From assembly GCA_947494565.1 (NCBI GenBank), contig CANLVG010000013.1, forward strand, positions 120,475 to 184,474: 64,000 nt of DNA, in the 5' to 3' direction. This stretch comes from an uncultured Flavobacteriaceae bacterium. GTDB taxonomy: Bacteria; Bacteroidota; Bacteroidia; Flavobacteriales; Flavobacteriaceae. A program made the translations under genes and the position numbers. This document shows positions 55,306 to 64,000 of this stretch, one piece after another. Each line of letters starts with the position of its first letter. The first letter of the stretch is position 1. The notes under the pieces are model-generated. The model saw nothing but the letters and a program-made list of their open reading frames with translations, was not told the DNA's origin and searched no databases.

Positions 55306-57699
55306 TTAGCGTCTTCTTCGTTGTCCGGAATATTGCATCGCCTCACCTTTACCGAAACCGTAGCTAAACCCGAGCGCAACAAAGCGACCTCGAAGACGAC
55401 GACTGTAGACCTCGAAATCGGCCTGTGCGATTTGGTTTTCCCTGATTCGTGAAGCGAATAGGTCTCTAACGCTCAGATTAAGTACCGCCTTACCTTTCAT
55501 TATGTTCTTTCGTAGACCAAGGTCCATAAAAACCTGGTCGCTTACCACGCCTTGTACGGTTCGAAACCTAGACCTATAGTTTCCGGTCATTTCAAGGTCG
55601 AAATCAGCAGGGAATTTGATTTTGGTCATCAATTTTGAAGACCATTGGTCTCCACTGAAATCAAAGACCGCTGATTCAAAAACCCCATTACGGTTAAATT
55701 GACTATAATTGAAATCACTGTTAAGCGTCAGCCATTTTGCCGGGCTGTATTTTGCGTTGAATTCGATTCCCGTGGTACCATTGGTACCGATATTTTCAGG
55801 CCTGACCGTATTCACATTGTTTTCAAAAATGGAAACCCGTTCAATAACATCGTCGGTGTATCGGTAATAAACCCCAAAGTTCAAGGAGGCCTTACCTAGA
55901 ATATAAATACTGGTAATTTCATACGAATCGGTGAATTCGGGCATCAATGCAGGATTGCCCTGGCGGATACTGAAATTGTTGCGAATGTTGAAGAAAGGGT
56001 TCAAGTCCCACATTCTTGGGCGATAGATGCGTTTTGAATACCCTGCCTGTATGGAAACTTTTTCAGTAAACTTGTAGGACGTATGAACACTAGGGAAGAG
56101 ATTCGTATAGTTCTGGTCATTTGCCTCATTCGTAGTGGCCAATAATGTGCCGACATTTGTCTGTTCTAGTCGAATGCCTCCTTTCACTCCCCATTTTTTC
56201 CCTTCAAACGAACCCGTACTATAGAGACCCAGCACGTTTTGATTGAATTCGAAGATATTGGTCAGTCCCGGTACGTTCACAAACGAACCGTTGACCAAAT
56301 CATTGACCTCAAAATCGTTCGCCACATCGTTTAACACATACTGCACCCCTGTTTCTAAGGTCCATTTATCCGTCAAGGGGTTAGTGTAGTCCAACTTAAA
56401 GGTAAAAACGGACTCCTTAAAATCGGTACGGGTCTGTTGTGTGGCGTCGCTATCCTCTCCTGAAACCGTCGCATTGATAAACTCCGACGATTGGTCTTTT
56501 CCAAAGAAATTACCCAGAGCACTAAATAATAAAGTGTGGTCATCATCGCTTTCAAAATCCTTTTTGTATTGCAGTTCATATTGGAATTTTGGATTTCGGG
56601 CCTCGGTCACCTCAGTTCTTTGCCATTGCGAGGTGACCAGATCATTGGCATCTAGGGAGGTAAAATTGGTGCTCGAAGGTTGGTCCTCGATTTCCATGGA
56701 GAAATTTCCCGAAAGCGTCAGGACATTGTTATCATTGATATGATAATCCGTCCCTAAGACAAAATTGTAGTAGTTCTCATTGCGGAATTCCGTTCCTGTG
56801 CTCAGCACCTTGGTATTGTTGACCAAATCGACATTTCTGGTCTCAATATCATTGGGAAGATCTCGCAGACCGACACCAAGTTGACTGAAAAGGTTGAATT
56901 TTTCAGTACGTCGATTTAGACTTACGCCAACACTATGACCTGCCGGGGTTCCAGTGTTCACCGATATCGATCCATTTAACCCTTTGCGCTCCTCTTTTTT
57001 TAAAATGATATTGATGATTCCCGATGTTCCCTCGGCGTCATATTTGGCCGAAGGGTTGGTAATTACTTCAACTTTTTCGATCATATCGGCGGTAATCGTA
57101 CCGAGCGCGTTACCTTCTTCACTAGCAATGATCGATGGCTTGCCATTAATCAACATTTGTACGCCCTGACTTCCCCTTAAACTAACCTGGCCTTCGATAT
57201 CCACATTGACGGAAGGCACATTATTCAACACCTCCAAGGCACTTGCGCCGGTACTACTCAAGTCTTTACCAACATTGAAAACCCGTTTGTCCAATTTGAA
57301 TTCGGTACGCGAAATTTCACCTTCAACCACCACTTCCTGCAGTTGTTCCGCATCCTCGACGAGCGCAACGATTCCCAAGTCTATGGTTGGGGTAAGATTG
57401 GGAGGTCGACCATAGGTTTTGGTTTGGAATCCTAGAAAACTTATTTCGATATAGAAGTCGGTCGCATCGGTTTCAAAAGCAAAGGTTCCGTCATCTAAAG
57501 TGGTCGTACCGGTAATCGGCTCTTTGGTCTCGTCATTGGCCACCATGACTGTGGCAAAAGCTATAGGCAGTCCTCCAGACTCCTCCACGACCGTTCCCTT
57601 AATGGTTATGGTACTATTTTGGGAAACCATTTCGTTGACACCAAAAATCAAAAAACAGATTCCTAAAAAGTGACTCCAATATTTTGATGGCTTTTTCAT
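55306..57699 (-). CDS. TonB-dependent receptor, outer-membrane beta-barrel family
   Basis: 797 residues. A signal peptide ending near VNEMVSQ is followed by a carboxypeptidase-D-like domain (TITIKGTVVEESGGLPIAFATVMV), a plug (GASALEVLNNVPSVNVDIEGQVSLRGSQGVQMLINGKPSI) and a 16-22-strand barrel of the OMP_b-brl_3 type. This is not a SusC: there is no SusD next to it and the plug is of the Fhu/'TonB-dependent receptor' form. Its start faces the LytS-type kinase across 188 bp that carry LytTR-like repeats, so regulation by that pair is likely. Ligand unknown. Confidence 0.9.
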   Translation of the reverse strand: MKKPSKYWSHFLGICFLIFGVNEMVSQNSTITIKGTVVEESGGLPIAFATVMVANDETKEPITGTTTLDDGTFAFETDATDFYIEISFLGFQTKTYGRPPNLTPTIDLGIVALVEDAEQLQEVVVEGEISRTEFKLDKRVFNVGKDLSSTGASALEVLNNVPSVNVDIEGQVSLRGSQGVQMLINGKPSIIASEEGNALGTITADMIEKVEVITNPSAKYDAEGTSGIINIILKKEERKGLNGSISVNTGTPAGHSVGVSLNRRTEKFNLFSQLGVGLRDLPNDIETRNVDLVNNTKVLSTGTEFRNENYYNFVLGTDYHINDNNVLTLSGNFSMEIEDQPSSTNFTSLDANDLVTSQWQRTEVTEARNPKFQYELQYKKDFESDDDHTLLFSALGNFFGKDQSSEFINATVSGEDSDATQQTRTDFKESVFTFKLDYTNPLTDKWTLETGVQYVLNDVANDFEVNDLVNGSFVNVPGLTNIFEFNQNVLGLYSTGSFEGKKWGVKGGIRLEQTNVGTLLATTNEANDQNYTNLFPSVHTSYKFTEKVSIQAGYSKRIYRPRMWDLNPFFNIRNNFSIRQGNPALMPEFTDSYEITSIYILGKASLNFGVYYRYTDDVIERVSIFENNVNTVRPENIGTNGTTGIEFNAKYSPAKWLTLNSDFNYSQFNRNGVFESAVFDFSGDQWSSKLMTKIKFPADFDLEMTGNYRSRFRTVQGVVSDQVFMDLGLRKNIMKGKAVLNLSVRDLFASRIRENQIAQADFEVYSRRLRGRFVALGFSYGFGKGEAMQYSGQRRRR

Positions 57700-57768
57700 G
57701 TTTTCTTCAACTGCTTATTTGTTATTCAAAAATGAGTAATATGAAGCGGTCGTAGCCTTAATTTTCCG

Positions 57769-57798
57769 CAAACGACAGAAACTTTGTCACAAACGACA
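57769..57798. promoter_or_regulatory. Candidate LytTR operator: two 9-mers 21 bp apart
   Basis: CAAACGACA occurs at 57769-57777 and again at 57790-57798, exact copies separated by 12 bp. Related hexamers ACGACA appear at 57855-57860 and inverted (TGTCGT) at 57813-57818. LytTR-family regulators usually bind two 9-bp direct repeats with 12-13 bp between. The site lies in the gap shared by the receptor and the kinase gene. Confidence 0.65.
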
Positions 57799-57887
57799 AG
57801 CAGGTATGAAAATGTCGTTGACCTGTTGAAATCGGTCGATAGGGGATTTTCAAAACGACAACGGTAGCAAATCCGTATTTTTGAAAG

Positions 57888-58916
57888 ATGGGCAGAGCGC
57901 TTACATTGAATAAAGATTTCCGAGCGGAAGTATTCTTTCAAGTACTGTTGCACGTGGTACTATTCCTTTTTTTTTCGTTCGACAAGAACCAACCCAGAAT
58001 ACAGACCTACCAGGTCGTGTTTTTCCTAAATTATGCGATTGGGGCCTTGCTTATCAACTACGTGCTACTACCGCGCTTTTTTTATCGAAAAAAGTATCTT
58101 CTCTTTTTTCTATTTCTCATTTTGATTGTTTCCGGAATCATTCTTGCTGAGGAGTTTGTATTGGAACGCATCTATTTTCCAGACACTCGAGGGAAACATT
58201 TTCCAGGAATCATTTTTAGCCTACTTGACGTGATGCCCATGATCATCATCCTTGCCGGATTCAAGTTCGCTTGGGATGCCTCAAAAAAACAGCAGGAACT
58301 GGAAACGCTCAACGCCATGATCAAGGAGAGCGAACTGCAATACCTTAAGTCACAGATCAATCCCCATTTTCTGTTCAACAATCTCAATAACCTGTATTCC
58401 TATGCCATAGAGAACTCTCCGAAGACCCCTTCCATCATTTTGGAACTCTCGGCTGTGCTACGCTATATGCTGTATGACTGTAAAGAGAACTTTGTACCCC
58501 TCACAAAAGAAATCGAGCACCTAAGGAATTTTACACGATTGAGCGAACTACAGATAGAAAATCGTGGAAAGGTCGAATTCTGGGCAAACACTAGCGGTTC
58601 TGGTTATCAAATCGCACCTTTGATATTGAATGTGTTCGTTGAAAACGCATTTAAACACAGCACTGCCAGTCAATCGGAGAATATTTCGATCGCCATCGAC
58701 ATTGAGGTTACTTCAACTGGACTCTTGCAGTTTCAGTGTCTCAACTCTTTTCGCCCTCAAACCAACACTGATGATCTTTCCAAAGGCATCGGCCTTGAAA
58801 ATGTCAAGAAACGCTTGCAATTGATCTACCCCAATGCACACACCTTATCCATACAAGAAACCGATTCACTGTATTCGGTGAATCTGACGCTAGCGTTAAA
58901 AGAAGGAAGTATATGA
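57888..58916 (+). CDS. LytS-type sensor histidine kinase
   Basis: 342 residues. Four or so hydrophobic spans between 15 and 125, then the kinase domain with KSQINPHFLFNNLNNLYSY (phospho-acceptor His160), NVFVENAFKHS (N-box) and KGIGLENVKKRL (G-box). Its stop overlaps the next start by 4 bases (ATGA). It is divergent from the receptor and its promoter region holds the 9-mer repeats. Confidence 0.93.
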   Translation: MGRALTLNKDFRAEVFFQVLLHVVLFLFFSFDKNQPRIQTYQVVFFLNYAIGALLINYVLLPRFFYRKKYLLFFLFLILIVSGIILAEEFVLERIYFPDTRGKHFPGIIFSLLDVMPMIIILAGFKFAWDASKKQQELETLNAMIKESELQYLKSQINPHFLFNNLNNLYSYAIENSPKTPSIILELSAVLRYMLYDCKENFVPLTKEIEHLRNFTRLSELQIENRGKVEFWANTSGSGYQIAPLILNVFVENAFKHSTASQSENISIAIDIEVTSTGLLQFQCLNSFRPQTNTDDLSKGIGLENVKKRLQLIYPNAHTLSIQETDSLYSVNLTLALKEGSI

Positions 58917-59620
58917 TTCGTTGTATCATTATAGAGGATCAACCCCCTGCGCAGCGTGTGCTACAAAAATATATTTCGGACTACGGAAATATGGAGTTGC
59001 TCGGCACTTTTACCGACGCTCTGCAGGCCATGGATTTCTTGAGAACAGTACCCCTAGATTTAATTTTTCTAGATATTCATTTGCCGAAAATCTCAGGTAT
59101 TGACTTTTTAAGAACATTGCACCCCAGACCTAACGTTATTCTAACCACCGCCTTTTCGGAATACGCCTTGGAAAGTTATGAATATGATGTAGTCGATTAT
59201 TTATTAAAACCCTTTTCGTTTGAACGTTTTGTGCAGTCCATGGCAAAATTACATGTCGCAAAAAGCGGCACCCCGGACACAGAAAAAGAAGACCGATCAC
59301 CGGCTTTTCCGGAATTCATTTTTATCAAATCAGGCTACGAACACATCAAAATCGATGTCTCGAATATACGGTTCATACAATCGGATGCAGACTATACCGA
59401 ATTATTTACCACCGAAAAAAAGCACCTCTCACAAGAGCCGCTGCGGTATTGGGAGGAGACCTTAGACCCTCAAAAGTTCAAGCGCATACACAAATCGTAC
59501 ATTCTTAACCTTTCACACATCCAAAAGGTCATTGGCAATCAGATCAGGCTCGATGAGAAAACTACCCTGCCCATCGGCCGGGCCTTTAAGGAAGATTTCA
59601 TGAAATATATACTACAATGA
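58913..59620 (+). CDS. LytTR-family response regulator
   Basis: 235 residues. Receiver with EDQ at 8-10 and phospho-acceptor Asp54 (DLIFLDIHLP), then LytTR at about 137-234 (FIFIKSGYEHIKIDVSNIRFIQSDADYTELF, FKRIHKSYILNLSHI). Probably binds the 57769-57798 repeats. Coupled to the kinase by a 4-base overlap. Confidence 0.93.
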   Translation: MIRCIIIEDQPPAQRVLQKYISDYGNMELLGTFTDALQAMDFLRTVPLDLIFLDIHLPKISGIDFLRTLHPRPNVILTTAFSEYALESYEYDVVDYLLKPFSFERFVQSMAKLHVAKSGTPDTEKEDRSPAFPEFIFIKSGYEHIKIDVSNIRFIQSDADYTELFTTEKKHLSQEPLRYWEETLDPQKFKRIHKSYILNLSHIQKVIGNQIRLDEKTTLPIGRAFKEDFMKYILQ

Positions 59621-59682
59621 AATTTGAGTGTATATGGACTTGAGATGTGCTAAATAGTACTGGGAAACCCATATGACAATCC

Positions 59683-59716
59683 AAAAAAAAGCCTTCCTTA
59701 AATCAGGAAGGCTTTT
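59683..59716 (-). terminator. Terminator at the former tRNA 3' end
   Basis: A 12-bp perfect stem (59687-59698 with 59705-59716, six-base loop), followed on the minus strand by a run of eight T. It sits directly after the tRNA-like fragment, as expected for the terminator of a minus-strand tRNA gene; it may also stop transcription of the LytTR gene from the other side. Confidence 0.88.
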
Positions 59717-59720
59717 AAAG

Positions 59721-59750
59721 TACTCGAGGTGGGAATCGAACCCACACTCC
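59721..59750 (-). pseudogene. tRNA 3'-end remnant (T-arm and acceptor strand)
   Basis: On the minus strand there is a perfect T-arm, GTGGGTTCGATTCCCAC (59729-59745), then CTCGAGT and A (59721-59728), the acceptor 3' strand and discriminator base without an encoded CCA. No matching 5' acceptor strand (ACTCGAG) or D and anticodon arms lie upstream on that strand. It is therefore a partial gene, the usual scar left when an element integrates in a tRNA 3' end. The amino acid cannot be assigned. Confidence 0.6.
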
Positions 59751-60131
59751 ACTAATCCTCCAAAAGCCTTTAACACAGAAGAAAATGAAGTTTTGATCTT
59801 AATTACTACCAAAGGGTCAGGAAACTCATGAAACAATTGGTCTTCTTACATCGGCTAAGCGCAATATGACATACACATTTTACCCGTTCACAACAATTAA
59901 CCTTCATTAATTACATATATTCCTACATTTGAATGAGATTAATTGTAATTACATGTCATAATTATTCCTTTTGTCTCATAGATTACTTATAATATAAAGG
60001 TGTATTTACTGAATAGTTCTACTTGCCTTGAGTTATGAAATAATCAGAGCCTATTCTCGCAATTTGTATATCATTACTAATAGGGGAGGCATATTTTATT
60101 GATTTTAAGCTAACCTAATAACCAGTGCTTT
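59751..60131. other. AT-rich gap without genes
   Basis: About 380 bp between the tRNA remnant and the adhesin start, rich in A and T (for example 59900-60010). No coding region, promoter of recognised type or repeat was found, and no integrase is present. Confidence 0.5.
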
Positions 60132-63100
60132 ATGACCGTCCCTCGGAGCAAAGTTATGCCAGTTTACCTATTTCTAGGTTTATCTCTGGTATTATTTCCA
60201 ATTTTCTCTTCCTCTCAAACCAAAGGATTAATTTATAAAAGTGCCGAATCAAATCAGAATGTACTAGACCCCAATTTGGATGGTTATACCTCTCTCACCG
60301 CCTCGGGTTTTTTTACAAATGATGAGAGCGAAAGCGAGATTCCCTATGTGCCATTGCCAAGTGTAGGAGCGTCGGAGCCAGCTAGTGATCTTGGCCCGGG
60401 ACCTTCCTGTGGGTTTACCGATTTGGTCAAATCGGATAATAATCATACCATATATACCTATGTAGATGCATCAGGAAATCTGATGTTCCGTTTTAGACTC
60501 GGAGGCACCGCGAATAATTCCAAGGGGTATTCTATACTCATAGATACCGACAACAAGTTCGGCAAATCGGGTCCAAACGCTGATCCCAACTATCTACCAG
60601 GAAATCCTGGTTTTGAAATTGAAGTTGTACTCCGAACGAATTTCGGGATAGGATTATACGATGTGGACGGGACACTCTCGGCAATAGAAATTGGCGATGC
60701 TACTTTAGATAGGCCCTATGCAGATTTCGCACAAAAGTCCATTGCATTATCGGAAATATGTGGAGACAACGATTATTTCTACGATTTCTTCATTCCATTT
60801 GCCGATATAACTACTGCTTTTCCAGGTGTGACCACCTCTACCCCACTGCGAATGGTCGGTGGTACGGTGATCAACCCAAAGGAAAGCATTGGGAACAGCG
60901 GTGTTTCTGACATCGGTGGAATCGATGACAACATTGGCATTACCGACAATCTTTGGGAAGAATTAATCGATGTCTTCCCTCCGACAAGTGCCGATGATAT
61001 CGGAACTGGAAGCATACTTCCGCCAAGGGCAGAGTGTCCTTCAATAAATGGCCCTATCGGAATTGGCGAAACCTCAATATCAGGAACCTCTAGTGAAGTA
61101 GATGGTGCTGAGATAGAAGTATTTCGGAATGGTGTTTCCAATGGTACCACCACAGTAACTTCCGGAAATTGGTCCGTTACGGGATTAACCGCCACTACTG
61201 CAAACGAGGTCTTCACTGCTTCAGCATCGGTATCGGCCGCAGTGGCAACCTCCACCGGAACATTGGAAAAATCAGTTTCGTATACGGATTGCAATACCAC
61301 TACAGTTGGTGCCACATGTTCCTCTACTATAAGCCCTACAACTACATTTACCGTAAGTAATAAAGGATTATGTGGAGATATTGGAAGTGCAACTGCAGGT
61401 GCGGAAATCAAAGTCTATTTTGAAGGAAACCAGCTTACCCCAAATTCTGGGAGTAGTAATTTTTCAGGAGGGCAGGTTTTTGCAAACCCGGATGGTTCTT
61501 GGTTTTGGAAATGCAATACCAATGCCTCCGGATGTACAAGCGGAGGAGGTTGCGGTTTTGCCGTAGACGGGTTTTATGAAATAACCCAGATAGAAAGTGG
61601 CCGTTGCGAATCAGACCCTCTAGAATACTGTGCCGGGACCGCCAGTACCTCCACTACTCCTTTTGTTTCCAATTTGCCCATTCTAGATACGAACACCACC
61701 ATAAGCGGTACGGCCACAGCGGATGCCTCCATAACCATATTTATCGATGATGTAGAACAATCGAACGTGACGGCCACAAGTGGAAACTGGTCGTTTACCA
61801 TAGCCTCATTACCCAATGGCACACTAAATGAAGGTGAAACCATAGTTATAGAATCCCTTGAGTCAGGAAATTGTAGCTCCAGCACTACGACCACTGTAGG
61901 GGGACAGTCCGATACGCCCATCATTCAAGGTGAATATTGTTCTTCCACAGGTTCCATTTCCTCTATTAGTGGCATTTCCTCCGAAAGCGGTGCTACTATA
62001 AATCTGTATACATCCTCTACCTCACCTGTAGCCATAGGCTCCAGTGTAGCTTCTACAACGGTAAACCCGAACGGTAGCTGGACTATCAGCACAACTGTCG
62101 CTGTGGGAGACTTTATGGTCGTTACCGCAACCAATACGGGCGAATCCGAAAGTATGATTTCCAATGAAGTAGAGGTTTTTGATCAAACCTCTGACCTGGA
62201 CCTATCCATAACATCAACGCCCATTAGGGAGGGTGATGCGAGTATTTCGGGAAGAGGAACTCCCGGAAACACCGTGTTCCTATATCTTGATGGTTTTATC
62301 GTCGATGAAACAAGCTTTTTTGCCGTTGTTGATGGAGCTGGGGATTGGACCATTTCCGGTTTGGACCAGGCTTCCGCAGGATTTGATGTGCTCTATGCAG
62401 ATGCAATAACCGGGGTAACGGCAAGAAACGGTGCCCTGTGTGAAAGTGATATTGTATCCGGCGCTACTGTTGATTGTAAACTCCCACTTGATCAGACCTT
62501 TTCGGCCACGACACCTTCTACGGTCTGCGAAGGAGAAACCGTCACCATTGAAATAGCCGGTACGGAAGATTTAATAGTCTATGAATTGATAGATCAAAAC
62601 GGTGTAGGGATAGGACCCGCATTTTTGGGTGATGGTGGTCCGTTGACCTTGACCACTTTTCCATTATCCAATACTGTATCGACCGTGACAAGCATAGCGG
62701 TCAAAGGACAAAAAATTGGTGTGACCTGTGAAACCGTATTTGGCCCGGCCATAAGTATCACCGTCAGCGCAACACCTTCGGTTTCTTTGACGACCACTAA
62801 TATACCGGCATGTTTTGGTGAAACTACTGTTGACTTAAATTATTCAATTGACACCAACGGCCCTGCAATAGACTACAGCATCGATTTTGATGTGGCTGCT
62901 AATACAGCTGGATTTATAGATATTACTGATAATACCTCGGTAACTTCCCCTATTGTGATTCCGATTCCGGGGTCAATCACAGATGGAGTATATAACGGTT
63001 CTTTTACGGTAAGAAACTCCAATTCTCTAATTTGTACAAGTGAACCTATTCCGTTTACGATTACCGTCACTCTTTTCGATATTACCAATGTCTCCGCTAC

Positions 63101-64000
63101 CGCTCCTACAATTTGCGCAGCATCCGATGGTAGTTTTACTATAGAAGGACTTGAAAACAATGCCCTATACGAGACACTTGATTATGAAGATGATGGTGTA
63201 CTGGTAAATCACGGCACATTTACTACTGATGGTTCTGGTAATTATACCATAACAGGAATAGATGCCGGTACATATACAAATTTTGAAGTAACTCTAAATG
63301 GTTGTACAGCTACCTTCGCAGGCCCCATTACTTTAAGTGATCCAGGGGGAGCTAGCATTGCAGTAAGTGGCACAACAAATTCCACGGATTGTGTTTCTCC
63401 AAACGGTGAAATAGAGTTAACGGGTATGCCTGATGCTACCTATGATGTAAATTTCTCTTACAACGACGTCCCCCAAGCAACGCAAAGCCTTACCGCTATA
63501 GGAAACACTATAAATATTACAGGTTTAAATGATGGAGATTATACCGCTATCTCAATTACCGATGCTGGGTCCTGTAAATCAAATACAATAGGCGGGCCGA
63601 TAACCATTTCGAATAGTTTTCGTCCTACAATTACGCTCGGTACGTTTCCAAGTATAAGTCAGGGAGTAACAACTGCTGATGTATCATATTCGGCAACTAC
63701 TGGAAGTCCAAATCAATATACCCTAGATTATGATGCTGCTGCCAATACAGAAGGTTTTGTAGATATAAGCACACCTACAACATTACCTGCTTCCCCAATA
63801 GTACTTACCGTTCCTTCTGGTGCAACAGTTGGTACTTATAACGGAATTCTTAATGTGATAAATTCCTCGAACACTTGTATTTCCAATGCTGTTCCCTTTA
63901 CAATTACGGTGACCGCTCCCGTTGATTCCGATGGCGACGGCATCAACGACGATACCGATACAAGTCCTTCCGACCCCTGCCTACCGGCACAGGCCGAAGG
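60132..64000 (+). CDS. Large secreted adhesin with Ig-like and SprB-like repeats (partial)
   Basis: Open from ATG at 60132 to the end of the window, at least 1,289 codons. The start gives MTVPRSKVMPVYLFLGLSLV, a signal peptide with basic residues; an inner ATG at 60156 would lose them. A region of about 270 residues follows, then bacterial Ig-like units (for example SISGTSSEVDGAEIEVFRNG with GNWSVTGL, and the repeat IIQGEYCSSTGSISSISGIS). From about residue 780 come SprB-like/Cys-containing domains (TICAASDGSFTIEGLENNALY, NSTDCVSPNGEIELTGMPDA). The last residues enter a TSP3 calcium motif (VDSDGDGINDDTDTSPSDPC). In Flavobacteriia such proteins usually end in a gliding-motility or type IX sorting domain. 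That part is outside the window. Confidence 0.88.
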   Translation, partial: MTVPRSKVMPVYLFLGLSLVLFPIFSSSQTKGLIYKSAESNQNVLDPNLDGYTSLTASGFFTNDESESEIPYVPLPSVGASEPASDLGPGPSCGFTDLVKSDNNHTIYTYVDASGNLMFRFRLGGTANNSKGYSILIDTDNKFGKSGPNADPNYLPGNPGFEIEVVLRTNFGIGLYDVDGTLSAIEIGDATLDRPYADFAQKSIALSEICGDNDYFYDFFIPFADITTAFPGVTTSTPLRMVGGTVINPKESIGNSGVSDIGGIDDNIGITDNLWEELIDVFPPTSADDIGTGSILPPRAECPSINGPIGIGETSISGTSSEVDGAEIEVFRNGVSNGTTTVTSGNWSVTGLTATTANEVFTASASVSAAVATSTGTLEKSVSYTDCNTTTVGATCSSTISPTTTFTVSNKGLCGDIGSATAGAEIKVYFEGNQLTPNSGSSNFSGGQVFANPDGSWFWKCNTNASGCTSGGGCGFAVDGFYEITQIESGRCESDPLEYCAGTASTSTTPFVSNLPILDTNTTISGTATADASITIFIDDVEQSNVTATSGNWSFTIASLPNGTLNEGETIVIESLESGNCSSSTTTTVGGQSDTPIIQGEYCSSTGSISSISGISSESGATINLYTSSTSPVAIGSSVASTTVNPNGSWTISTTVAVGDFMVVTATNTGESESMISNEVEVFDQTSDLDLSITSTPIREGDASISGRGTPGNTVFLYLDGFIVDETSFFAVVDGAGDWTISGLDQASAGFDVLYADAITGVTARNGALCESDIVSGATVDCKLPLDQTFSATTPSTVCEGETVTIEIAGTEDLIVYELIDQNGVGIGPAFLGDGGPLTLTTFPLSNTVSTVTSIAVKGQKIGVTCETVFGPAISITVSATPSVSLTTTNIPACFGETTVDLNYSIDTNGPAIDYSIDFDVAANTAGFIDITDNTSVTSPIVIPIPGSITDGVYNGSFTVRNSNSLICTSEPIPFTITVTLFDITNVSATAPTICAASDGSFTIEGLENNALYETLDYEDDGVLVNHGTFTTDGSGNYTITGIDAGTYTNFEVTLNGCTATFAGPITLSDPGGASIAVSGTTNSTDCVSPNGEIELTGMPDATYDVNFSYNDVPQATQSLTAIGNTINITGLNDGDYTAISITDAGSCKSNTIGGPITISNSFRPTITLGTFPSISQGVTTADVSYSATTGSPNQYTLDYDAAANTEGFVDISTPTTLPASPIVLTVPSGATVGTYNGILNVINSSNTCISNAVPFTITVTAPVDSDGDGINDDTDTSPSDPCLPAQAE

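Noticed and set aside
59612..59836. Minus-strand ORF of 74 residues
   Set aside because: It is a reading of the terminator and tRNA remnant and of AT-rich DNA, with no family pattern.
60779..63160. Minus-strand ORFs rich in Val/Thr/Ser opposite the adhesin
   Set aside because: The plus-strand frame is open throughout with signal peptide and domain patterns; these are its antisense shadows.
1..64000. CRISPR array, rRNA operon or insertion sequence
   Set aside because: No regularly spaced identical short repeats, no rRNA sequence and no transposase were seen; the tandem repeats at 30530-31420 are coding.

Overview
The window looks like chromosome from a marine flavobacterium (Bacteroidota, Flavobacteriaceae, of the Zobellia/Maribacter/Arenibacter kind). 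The grounds are two SusC/SusD pairs, sulfatases, LytS/LytTR two-component pairs, TSP3 and SprB-like surface proteins, promoters of the Bacteroidota type (TTG, about 19 bp, TAnnTTTG), and an S16 protein with a long acidic tail. The genus is inferred from gene content only.

Layout. 1-349: tail of a sulfatase. 460-1644: housekeeping rpsP-rimM. 1641-23069: accessory glycan block. On the minus strand it has a CBM9-like protein, a GH-like lipoprotein, SusC, SusD and an ASPIC/UnbV repeat lipoprotein. A LytS/LytTR pair (12566-14364) and a Tat-exported TIM-barrel protein follow, then a plus-strand run of PSCyt1/DUF1549/DUF1553, DUF1501, a membrane-anchored cytochrome-like protein and a sulfatase. 23153-35433: ordinary metabolism: trmN6, a dimethylargininase with an APC permease, a Rieske oxygenase, glutaryl-CoA dehydrogenase, trehalase, a TSP3/LRR surface lipoprotein, a YdeP-type molybdoenzyme and an RDD protein. 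35584-42123: DNA-related genes: a GNAT, an orphan C5-cytosine methyltransferase, a DnaE2-like polymerase and DinB. A four-helix-bundle gene flanked by 21-bp inverted repeats sits between the two polymerases. 43062-55142: a second sugar locus (SusC/SusD, LacI regulator, two DUF1080 proteins, DUF6807/PmoA-like, Gfo/Idh/MocA, UxaC). 55306-59620: a TonB-dependent receptor divergent from a second LytS/LytTR pair. 59683-64000: a terminator, a tRNA 3'-end remnant, then the first 1,289 codons of a large secreted adhesin that runs off the window.

How it works together. The 43-55 kb locus reads as one regulon. The same CGTTAACG core occurs twice before susC and as an 18-bp perfect palindrome between the DUF1080 gene and uxaC, and a LacI regulator is encoded between them. 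The enzymes suggest uptake of a uronic-acid or other glycoside, oxidation by the Gfo/Idh enzyme, processing by DUF1080 proteins, and entry of the uronate through UxaC. The dinB promoter carries twin GGAAnnnTTCC dyads, suggesting a damage-responsive switch for translesion polymerases. The TonB receptor/LytS intergenic region carries two identical 9-mers exactly 21 bp apart, the geometry of LytTR-family operators. No rRNA gene, CRISPR array, transposase or replication origin was seen.
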